This document shows positions 1-6,455 of a DNA stretch of 12,257 nucleotides, one piece after another. The stretch spans positions 1 to 12,257 of the forward strand of contig DASXTB010000227.1 in assembly GCA_036505615.1 (NCBI GenBank). The letters are read 5' to 3'. The notes below the pieces were generated by a model. That model was not told the origin of the DNA and made no database searches. It saw nothing but the letters and a program-made list of their open reading frames with translations. The translations under genes were made by a program, and so were the position numbers. Source of the DNA: DASXTB01 sp036505615 (GTDB taxonomy: Bacteria > Acidobacteriota > UBA6911 > JACQSX01). Every line of letters starts with the position of its first letter. Position 1 is the stretch's first letter.

Positions 1-746
1 AGTAACGCCACATGGGGCACATTGCTGGAATCCACATACTTCTGGATGGCGGCGAGTTTGGCTTGAGCCAGGTCGTCGTTATCTTTCGTTCTCTCGATTC
101 GACCGAGAACTTCGGAAAGGTCGAGGGTCTCAATTGATATCCCCTGCGACTCCAGAATCTTTTCGCTGTAACGCACGGTGTTGAAGGCGGCAGGGCGGGC
201 CCCGATTGCGCCAACCCGCAGATTGCGGAAGCCGTTCACCACACGACAGACGGCGGAAAACCACTCAAGATCGTGGGCGAACTCCGGCGAATCTGGACTC
301 TCGGTATGCAGCGTAGTTATCGAGTAGGGGATGCCGTACTGCATGAGATTGTTACAGGCTGACATTTTTCCGCAGAAGCTATCGCGGCGAAACGCGATGG
401 TCATTTTCTTGGGATCGTCAGGAGTTGCTTGGATCAGCACAGGAACATGAAGATCGGCGAATCGCAAGGCGTCGGCAATAGCGCGCTCTTCCCCGAAATT
501 CGGCAGAGTGACAATAATGCCGTTAATCCGTTCACGGTTTTTCTTGAACAGCTCGGCACAGCGGCGGACTTCATCGCGAGTCTCCAAGGCGCCGTACTTG
601 CTTTGCTCCGGAGTCAGCGCCACAACGTCGATGCCAGCGGCCGTGAGTACGCGCAGCATCTCTTCGCGTCCGCTCTTGGCCAGGTGATCAGGAAAGAAGC
701 CACGATTGCCGACGATCAGGCCCATGGTCATTTTTTGATTTGACAT
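1..746 (-). CDS. L-fucose/L-arabinose isomerase-family protein (C-terminus cut by window edge)
   Basis: About 248 residues are visible, beginning MSNQKMTMGLIVGNRGFF. The N-terminal part looks like the Rossmann-like substrate/oligomer domains of the L-fucose/L-arabinose isomerase superfamily: a beta strand ending in GNRGFFP, then GIIVTLPNFGEE near residues 76-87, VPVLIQATPDDP near 102-113, and RRDSFCGKMS near 119-128. Enzymes of this superfamily interconvert aldoses and ketoses in the cytoplasm; no signal peptide is seen. The metal-binding and catalytic residues lie mostly in the missing C-terminal part, so activity cannot be judged. The ATG at 746 is chosen because GGGG sits 5 nt upstream (752-755); in-frame ATGs at 731 and 725 are less well placed. 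It is the last visible gene of the co-directional run, 25 nt after the small membrane protein gene, which suits a role in catabolising the sugar imported by the symporter. Family call is fairly sure; the substrate is unknown. Confidence 0.75.
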   Translation of the reverse strand, partial: MSNQKMTMGLIVGNRGFFPDHLAKSGREEMLRVLTAAGIDVVALTPEQSKYGALETRDEVRRCAELFKKNRERINGIIVTLPNFGEERAIADALRFADLHVPVLIQATPDDPKKMTIAFRRDSFCGKMSACNNLMQYGIPYSITTLHTESPDSPEFAHDLEWFSAVCRVVNGFRNLRVGAIGARPAAFNTVRYSEKILESQGISIETLDLSEVLGRIERTKDNDDLAQAKLAAIQKYVDSSNVPHVAL

Positions 747-751
747 AAAAA

Positions 752-755
752 CCCC
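752..755 (-). promoter_or_regulatory. Putative ribosome binding site of the isomerase-like gene
   Basis: On the minus strand GGGG followed by TTTTT lies directly before the ATG at 746. The 5-nt spacing is acceptable and favours this start over the two in-frame ATGs a few codons downstream. The match to a full Shine-Dalgarno is partial. Confidence 0.4.
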
Positions 756-771
756 AAGAAAACGAGCTGCC

Positions 772-987
772 CTAGGATTGCCGAGCAGGCGCAAAGCGAA
801 CACAGTACACGATACCGAGCAGCAACAGCACCGCTCCCCACCACACGTTAGCGTGTAAATGGAACAACACGACGGGATTTGCGGGCGGATGGAATATCTC
901 CCAGATTCCAGCGCCAACAATCAAGATCCCGTTGACGAACAGTGAAATACCGATAAAGAACCAGATCGGAATCTCGCGATCGTGCAT
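772..987 (-). CDS. Small two-helix membrane protein next to SSS symporter
   Basis: A 71-aa protein, MHDREIPIWFFIGIS..., with two predicted membrane segments at about residues 7-30 and 45-65. They are joined by a short loop containing HPPANPVV, with LHANVWWG at the start of the second helix. The frame can be read from a TTG at 996, but the ATG at 987 is preferred: AAGAAGG lies 9 nt upstream, while the TTG would abut it. That Shine-Dalgarno overlaps the stop codon of the symporter gene, so the two are almost certainly co-translated. I do not recognise a named family. The conserved look of the Pro-Pro-x-Asn-Pro loop and the Trp-Trp-Gly motif argues that it is real. By position it could be an accessory subunit or stabiliser of the symporter; this is inference only. 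Confidence 0.7.
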   Translation of the reverse strand: MHDREIPIWFFIGISLFVNGILIVGAGIWEIFHPPANPVVLFHLHANVWWGAVLLLLGIVYCVRFAPARQS

Positions 988-996
988 GTGCACCAA

Positions 997-1003
997 CCTT
1001 CTT
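997..1003 (-). promoter_or_regulatory. Ribosome binding site of the small membrane protein gene
   Basis: AAGAAGG on the minus strand begins within the TAA stop of the symporter gene and lies 9 nt before the ATG at 987. It decides that start over the upstream TTG (996) and GTG (993), and suggests translational coupling. Confidence 0.6.
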
Positions 1004-2706
1004 TACCAGAAGATGATATTTAAAATCACGAAGACTACTCCTACAACCGCGGCCCAAAACAGTGGGCGCTGATAAATGGGAACCTCATCCTCGCGTGGAA
1101 TCGCTGTCACCCCATATACCAAACCAGAGAGTTCAACGTCGGGCTTGGGCTTTGTCATGTAGCTGACCATCACCGTGACGACCACGCAGACAATCCAGGA
1201 CCACAACGCGCGATACATATTTTCGGCCATGTCTCGAGCGTTTGGCGACAAGGCGACGTAGCGCAATGCACTAGGATCCAACTTCACCCATGCCCACATC
1301 CCGATCGAAGAAAGGGTACCAGCTAACAAGCCCCAGAAACCGCCAGGGCCGGTCGCACGTTTCCAGAGCATGCCGAGAATTACGGTGCCATATAGCGGAG
1401 CGATGAAGAAACTGAAGAGCGCCTGCACGTAATCCATGATGCTGAGGAACGACATGACCAGATAGGCTGTCCCTACGCTGATCAGAACTCCAACAATCGT
1501 ACTCCATCGCCCCATGCTGACATAATGCGCGTCGGGAGCATTTTTATTCATCAAGGCGCGATAAATATCGTAAGTCCACACGGTGGTGAAGGCGCTGACG
1601 TTTCCCGCCATGCCGGACATGAAACCGGCAATGAGTGCGGTGATGCCCAAGCCAAGCAGGCCAGGACCGCAGTAGCGGGCGAGCATCAGCGGTAAAACTT
1701 CGTTATAACTATGCCCGCCACTCCCAACGGCTGCGGCTTCACCTGTCAACTTCACCGGCAGTACGGCCAGGGCCAGCAAACCGGGCAGAATTACAATAAA
1801 CGGGACGAGCATCTTAAACGCGGCTCCGATGATGGGAGCCATTTTGGCCGAGCGCAGATCTTTGGCGGCCAACACCCGTTGCACTACCAGGAAGTCGGTA
1901 GTCCAGTAACCGCACGAAATTACAAATGCCAGGCCGAAGACGATACCTGTCCAGTGAATCCCCATAGGATTGTTGTTGAACGAACCCAGCGTAGACCACA
2001 AATGGGTGTACTCGGCAGAAGCGTTGCGGGCGATCTGCAACTTGAGGTTGCTCCATCCGCCGGCTTCAATTAACCCCAGGATGGGTATGAGCAGCGCGCC
2101 CGCCCAGATCAGAATGAATTGCAACACTTCGTTGAAGATGGCAGAGCGCAGACCTCCAAGCGCTACATATACCGCGACGGTGAGCGATGACACCCAGATG
2201 CTGAAGTTGATATCCCAGCCCAGCACCACCTTCATGACCAAGGCCATGGAATACATATTGATGCCGCTCATCAGCACGGTCATGAAAGCGAATGAAATGG
2301 CGGAGAGAGCACGGCTGGATTCACCAAAGCGCAGCTTGAGATAGCCGGGAACGGAATGCGTCCTGGAGATGTAGTAGAACGGCATCATGACGAGGGCAAG
2401 GAAGAGCATGGCGGGAATCGCGCCAATCCAATACCAGTGAGTAGCGAGGATTCCGTACTGGTAGGCGGCCGCCGCCCAGCCCATCAGCTCGAGCGAGCCC
2501 AGGTTGGCGGAGAGAAAGCTGAGGCCGGCAACCCAGGCGGTCATTTCCCGGCCGGCCATAAAGAAATCTTCACCAGTATTGGCGCGGCCCTTTAGGTAGA
2601 AACCAATGGCCAACACCAGCGCGAAATAAAATACGACAATAACTACGTCGACTGGAGACAAATGCACAAGCCTTGTCGGGACAGACAGAGCCATGGCCGG
2701 CATCAT
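1003..2706 (-). CDS. Sodium:solute symporter, SSS family (SGLT-like)
   Basis: A 567-aa integral inner-membrane protein, close to the length of Vibrio SGLT, expected to couple Na+ entry to uptake of a sugar or similar solute. Family marks are EDFFMAGREM (46-55), SANLGSLELMG (66-76), GGLRSAIFNEVLQF (184-197), TTDFLVVQRVLAAKD (269-283) and GITALIAGFMSG (354-365), leading into YDIYR. The C-terminal hydrophobic end at about 548-567 is SGLT-like. Against vSGLT recalled from memory, Asn68, Lys298, Gln428 and the Na2-site Ser364 appear kept, while the second Na2 serine is Gly365 and the sugar-site Gln69 and Glu88 equivalents are Glu73 and Tyr92. The substrate may therefore differ from galactose. Start: the first of two tandem ATGs, with AGAGG 7 nt upstream. 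The stop is followed at once by the small membrane protein gene. The family is sure; the substrate is not. Confidence 0.92.
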   Translation of the reverse strand: MMPAMALSVPTRLVHLSPVDVVIVVFYFALVLAIGFYLKGRANTGEDFFMAGREMTAWVAGLSFLSANLGSLELMGWAAAAYQYGILATHWYWIGAIPAMLFLALVMMPFYYISRTHSVPGYLKLRFGESSRALSAISFAFMTVLMSGINMYSMALVMKVVLGWDINFSIWVSSLTVAVYVALGGLRSAIFNEVLQFILIWAGALLIPILGLIEAGGWSNLKLQIARNASAEYTHLWSTLGSFNNNPMGIHWTGIVFGLAFVISCGYWTTDFLVVQRVLAAKDLRSAKMAPIIGAAFKMLVPFIVILPGLLALAVLPVKLTGEAAAVGSGGHSYNEVLPLMLARYCGPGLLGLGITALIAGFMSGMAGNVSAFTTVWTYDIYRALMNKNAPDAHYVSMGRWSTIVGVLISVGTAYLVMSFLSIMDYVQALFSFFIAPLYGTVILGMLWKRATGPGGFWGLLAGTLSSIGMWAWVKLDPSALRYVALSPNARDMAENMYRALWSWIVCVVVTVMVSYMTKPKPDVELSGLVYGVTAIPREDEVPIYQRPLFWAAVVGVVFVILNIIFW

Positions 2707-2713
2707 TTGTTTT

Positions 2714-2718
2714 CCTCT
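2714..2718 (-). promoter_or_regulatory. Ribosome binding site of the SSS symporter gene
   Basis: AGAGG on the minus strand is 7 nt before the first of two consecutive ATG codons (2706 and 2703). A second AGGAG (2722-2726) lies 15 nt from the ATG, too far to be the main site but possibly a standby site. Confidence 0.55.
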
Positions 2719-2747
2719 TATCTCCTCTTGAAAAGTTTGCCCGGTCG

Positions 2748-3401
2748 TTAATCGAAATCGACTTTCTCGAATCCAAGTCCCGTCAACAAGCTCATGATCG
2801 TAGAACGTGCGTTCTGCTGCGCGGTGCGCAGTATGCCATCCTGTAGCGCGGCTTCTTGCAACTGGTGCTCAGCTTCCTGACGCACACGGCTTTCAAGATC
2901 TGGATCCACTGGCACCAGCAGTCCAGTTTGTCGGGAGTATACGCGAGTCTTGTCGCTGTCCAGCCGAGTGCTGAAAAGCTGTGGTTGAGGGAGTCGCAGC
3001 CGAATATTTTTTCCCTGAATTGACACGTCGCCGGACTTTAGATTTCCGAAATCGATGCCAGCGACAGCCTCACCGTGGACCAGGAGCAGTATGCGATCCC
3101 CGGCCAAAAAGTTCGGTAAAAAAGGATTCTCGCGTTCGCCGGTCACAATTTTGTCCATTGTGTAGACAACTGTTTCCAAACGCTGAAGTCGTTGAATGCG
3201 GTTGACAACGGTCGGCTGGCTTAAACCGTAATGATCGCCTCTGCTCAGGAGAGCGGACCAGAACTGGCCCCATGGCCCTACACCCGAGTACTTGGAGATG
3301 ATTGCAATGGCAACTGCACCCAGCAAGACTCCGGCGACTATGGTGGGGAGAAACCTCGAGCGCCTTATTGAGCTGACCTCCGAGGCAGGTTCTTCTGCCA
3401 T
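2748..3401 (-). CDS. DUF4230 domain protein, single N-terminal membrane anchor
   Basis: A 217-aa protein from the ATG at 3401 (MAEEPASEVSS). A TTG at 3410 would add three residues; neither start has a clear Shine-Dalgarno. Residues 1-17 are charged with RRSR, followed by one hydrophobic segment at about 18-36, so the rest is probably outside the cytoplasmic membrane. The main domain (about 60-200) matches the DUF4230 pattern: a run of VVNRIQRLQRLETVVYTMDK (64-83), then LLLVHGEAVAGIDFGNL (105-121), IRLRLPQPQLF (133-143) and a long C-terminal amphipathic helix rich in Gln, Glu and Arg. DUF4230 has no established function. The gene sits 41 nt upstream of the symporter gene and downstream of the DUF5107 gene on the same strand, so it probably belongs to the same transcript. 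A role as membrane-anchored accessory factor is only a guess. Confidence 0.8.
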   Translation of the reverse strand: MAEEPASEVSSIRRSRFLPTIVAGVLLGAVAIAIISKYSGVGPWGQFWSALLSRGDHYGLSQPTVVNRIQRLQRLETVVYTMDKIVTGERENPFLPNFLAGDRILLLVHGEAVAGIDFGNLKSGDVSIQGKNIRLRLPQPQLFSTRLDSDKTRVYSRQTGLLVPVDPDLESRVRQEAEHQLQEAALQDGILRTAQQNARSTIMSLLTGLGFEKVDFD

Positions 3402-3506
3402 ATATTTCAAGTGCCCAACGCGGACGAGCGATCCTGCGAAAAAGACATTAGCACAGAGGGTCTCATTTTTCGGCTGGAAATAGTTGCCGTTCGGCGGTAT
3501 CCGGCC
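3402..3506 (-). other. Gap between the DUF5107 and DUF4230 genes
   Basis: This is the longest non-coding stretch of the window, about 97-105 nt depending on the DUF4230 start. It holds a GC-rich patch with a short GCCG/CGGC inverted repeat, too tight to fold well and without a T-tract, so no terminator is called. A GCTAAT hexamer near the middle weakly resembles a -10 element but lacks a -35 at proper spacing. An internal promoter here is possible but not shown. Confidence 0.3.
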
Positions 3507-6455
3507 TTATCGACAGAGAGTCTGGATTTCAGTCATTGTCTTCTTTGACGCGTCCGAGATCAGGAATGGGCCGAGACCCTTGGCAGTAAAAGACAGACTT
3601 GAAACCGGGTCGCCGGCGTGGTGAACAGTCTCCTGTGCCACATCGCACTGCCCGTGCTTAGCCAGTGACTTGGCGCGCGCTAGCTTGAGCCCCACATAAA
3701 TCTGGCGGACGTTCGCTCCGCCTTCTTCGCGTGCGAAGAATCGATTCGCAAGCTGTTGCTCCGCTTGATCGAACTCTCCTGCCTCGCCTAGCAGTTGTAC
3801 GAGGCGAAACACCAATGCGGCAGGGGCAGATTTCAGTTTTGGAAAACTCTGGAGAACGCGAGCCCTTTCCCCGGGCGGCTTGCCGGCTTTCTCCATGGCC
3901 TCTTCCAGCCCTAGATAAAGATCGACGTTATCCGGATCGTACCTCATTCCCTCGCGAAATAGCTCAATGGCGCGGTCCGGAGATTCCGAGGATTGCAACA
4001 CGGCATATCCCATGTTGCGGTGCAGGGTGGGAATCGATGGTTTTATTCGGCGGGCCGTCTCCCACTCTTGTAGCGCCGGCCCAGTCATTGCTCCCGAAAG
4101 GTAGAGGGAGCCTAGCAGGAAATGAGCAGTGGCATCATTGGGATCAATTTCGAGCGCACGATGCAACACTGCGAAAGATTCAGGCCGGTTGGGAAAGACG
4201 TAGTTCGTAGGCATGCGGGACGCAGCAGAGAAATCGGCGTGTCCATCCTGGCCCAAGGCATAGCGACAAAAACCACGGTAATAAGCGATCAGAGGATATG
4301 AATTCGGATGGAGCACACCAGGTTCCCCGACCACAGCCGGGCCGGACGGATACTGCCGCGAGAGCGTATCGAGCGCATCCTCATAAAGTCCGAAGCGCAT
4401 GTATTCCGTAGCAATTTCAAGAATGCGCTCAGGATCCGCAGCAAGGTGGGCAAGGAGGCTCGGATCGCTCTGGCCTAAACGCATAGCTTCATAACGAAGA
4501 AAAGAGCTCGTCGGATCCTGCTGCTTCCAAAATTCCAAGCGCTTGATCGCTTCTGGTTGATGCCGTAGAGCTCGCAATAGCGCAATCTCGATAGCGCCCC
4601 CGCGAGTAAGGTCTGGCCGGTTGTTGACAGCCTGCTGGATCATTTTCAGCGCTCGCTCGCGATCACCAGCGCGCGCTGCGGCCAGCATCATCATGGCAGG
4701 CGCATGATAGGTTTCAGACTGCTGGGCGAACTCCCATTGGCTTCGTGCACCCCGCTGGTCTCCGTTGGCCGCAAGCGCCAGTCCCAGGTAATAAGCGGTT
4801 TCATGGTCGCTGTTGACCCAGGCGAGGGCCTTGGAAAGATGCTGCGCCGCGGCAGCGAATTGTTTGAGAATCACTTCTAGCCGTCCTGCCGCCCGGTTCA
4901 AAGCGATACTGTCCGGAAAACGAGCGAGTCCGCGCTGGCAGGTGGCGAGCGCAACCGGCAACTCTCCGTTACTTTCCTGGTCAGTGCCGAGGGCCAGAAA
5001 GTCGTCGGCGCCACGATTTGGCTCTGCAGGATATTCGTGCGCCGGTTGCTTGCCGGTCTGGACTTTGTCGCGACTGACGAAGTCGTACTTCCCTTCCGTT
5101 TGTCGGAGAAGTACTTCGCCGACTTCATTCCGTAGTTCGACGGTGTAAGTCGCATCTGCGGGCAGTCCGGGGAAAGTTTTCCGAAATGTTTTCTGAGGAG
5201 AGAGCGACTCGCGCACCGAGGCAAAGGTTCGGGCGGCGTTCATCACATTTATGACCGCATTCGGCAGTTCACGCGTCACATTAAGGATGACTTCGATAGA
5301 AGCGCGGTCAGCACCTGCTGCTTCACGGGTGAGGTTGAGCACTGCGTCGGGATTTGCCCGTGAGACGCCGCCCAGTTCGCGGATCGGAATCCAATATTCG
5401 ATGAAAGCGCGAGTCTCCTGCGGCTCCAGGAAACCGTAAGTCTCCTGATCGCGGAATAAGCCTGCCTGGATTTCCACGTACGCGCTGTTGTTGTCGGAGA
5501 GAGCGGTACGCCAATCGAGGCCATCTTCGTCGCTGCTCCAGGACCAGATTTTTTTGGCGGGAAGATCCAGCGGCGAAGAGTAATGCACAACGCCGGCACG
5601 TGTGTGCGGATGATAGACCGCCATATACGGTTCCCGACTGCCGTAACTGAAGCGCGAGACAGGACCGTATTTTTGATTGCCCACAATGCTCTGGTCGACT
5701 CCCGCGACGTTCACCGGCCACGTGTCTATGTCCGCAAATCCGTGGGCGGCGGTAAATTCCATGGGATAAAGGATTCGACTGTCGTCCCAGACTTCGACGC
5801 CCGCATTGGTCCACCAATAGAAACGATGACGCGTGTCGCTGCGGTTATAGAGTGTGGTCTTTTGTTCGAGGTAATCACGTCCGGGACGCAATGTGAGTTG
5901 GACGCGCCATTGCATGCCATAGGCACGGTCGATATTGCCCATCCATAGCGAAGCTCCACCATCCGCTTCGCGTGTCATAGCAAAATCGACAGGAGAAACC
6001 GTCATCCAATTGTGAGAGACCGGAAAGTTGAATTCAACTCCCAGCGCCGCCCACATGCCACGATAAGCTATGCGGGCAAACTTTATGGTGGGATTGGCAT
6101 AAAACATCGAGGCGCCATTGATCTTGTCGATACAGGTGTAGAGGTGGCCTCCAAGATCGGGCAGAACGGTGCATTTCAAATATTCGTTTTCCAGATTGAG
6201 AGTTCGCCATTCTCGCGGTCCACGACGGTCAACCAAGTTGTGGCGCAGCGTGTACGGATAGTTAAATCTGCCGGAAGTCGTAAACAGGTCGAAGGGAGGA
6301 TTCGGGTCGGGCAATCCCTCTTCGGATGTTGGAATGACTTTCGAATCCTCCCAGAACCGCACCGGCTGCACCGGCGTCGCCCACAACTGGAGGCTGGAAG
6401 CTGTAAGCGCCAGAAGTACAAAACAGGCTATGGAAGCGGCTTTTCGTCCCTTCAT
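3507..6455 (-). CDS. Secreted DUF5107 domain protein with C-terminal TPR array
   Basis: A 982-aa protein. The chosen ATG at 6455 gives a Sec signal peptide (MKGRK, then a hydrophobic stretch to about residue 26, LWA). It forms ATGA with the stop of the upstream gene, and AGGG lies 9 nt before it. An ATG at 6461 and a longer reading from 6545 exist, but the latter adds an Arg/His-rich stretch overlapping the previous gene and would hide the signal peptide. The DUF5107 beta-sandwich domain spans about 60-360, with LENEYLKCTVLPDLGGHLY (88-106), MWAALGVEFNFPVSHNW (134-150), SPVDF (154-158) and FLEPQETRAFIEYW (342-355). These resemble aldose-epimerase-like and glycan-active supersandwich folds. 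A linker and a Fn3-like stretch (about 385-460) lead to TPRs at about 485-905, including ALEIDPNDATAHFLLG (767-782). A periplasmic or surface role in binding or processing glycans is inferred; no catalytic residue is proven. Confidence 0.88.
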   Translation of the reverse strand: MKGRKAASIACFVLLALTASSLQLWATPVQPVRFWEDSKVIPTSEEGLPDPNPPFDLFTTSGRFNYPYTLRHNLVDRRGPREWRTLNLENEYLKCTVLPDLGGHLYTCIDKINGASMFYANPTIKFARIAYRGMWAALGVEFNFPVSHNWMTVSPVDFAMTREADGGASLWMGNIDRAYGMQWRVQLTLRPGRDYLEQKTTLYNRSDTRHRFYWWTNAGVEVWDDSRILYPMEFTAAHGFADIDTWPVNVAGVDQSIVGNQKYGPVSRFSYGSREPYMAVYHPHTRAGVVHYSSPLDLPAKKIWSWSSDEDGLDWRTALSDNNSAYVEIQAGLFRDQETYGFLEPQETRAFIEYWIPIRELGGVSRANPDAVLNLTREAAGADRASIEVILNVTRELPNAVINVMNAARTFASVRESLSPQKTFRKTFPGLPADATYTVELRNEVGEVLLRQTEGKYDFVSRDKVQTGKQPAHEYPAEPNRGADDFLALGTDQESNGELPVALATCQRGLARFPDSIALNRAAGRLEVILKQFAAAAQHLSKALAWVNSDHETAYYLGLALAANGDQRGARSQWEFAQQSETYHAPAMMMLAAARAGDRERALKMIQQAVNNRPDLTRGGAIEIALLRALRHQPEAIKRLEFWKQQDPTSSFLRYEAMRLGQSDPSLLAHLAADPERILEIATEYMRFGLYEDALDTLSRQYPSGPAVVGEPGVLHPNSYPLIAYYRGFCRYALGQDGHADFSAASRMPTNYVFPNRPESFAVLHRALEIDPNDATAHFLLGSLYLSGAMTGPALQEWETARRIKPSIPTLHRNMGYAVLQSSESPDRAIELFREGMRYDPDNVDLYLGLEEAMEKAGKPPGERARVLQSFPKLKSAPAALVFRLVQLLGEAGEFDQAEQQLANRFFAREEGGANVRQIYVGLKLARAKSLAKHGQCDVAQETVHHAGDPVSSLSFTAKGLGPFLISDASKKTMTEIQTLCR
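6452..6455 (-). promoter_or_regulatory. ATGA stop/start overlap coupling two genes
   Basis: The TGA of the FG-GAP/UnbV gene (6454-6452) and the ATG of the DUF5107 gene (6455-6453) share bases, a standard arrangement for translational coupling. AGGG at 6465-6468, inside the upstream coding end, is the likely ribosome binding site. Confidence 0.6.

Noticed and set aside
988..996. TTG (996) or GTG (993) as start of the small membrane protein
   Set aside because: Both abut the AAGAAGG site too closely; the ATG at 987 has proper 9-nt spacing.
3411..3506. Terminator or promoter in the gap before the DUF4230 gene
   Set aside because: The GCCG/CGGC repeat has a two-base loop and no T-tract. The GCTAAT element has no -35 at usable spacing.
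3731..4210. 159-codon open frame on the plus strand
   Set aside because: It lies wholly antisense to the TPR part of the DUF5107 gene, with no recognisable domain and Arg/Pro-rich composition typical of a shadow frame in GC-rich DNA.
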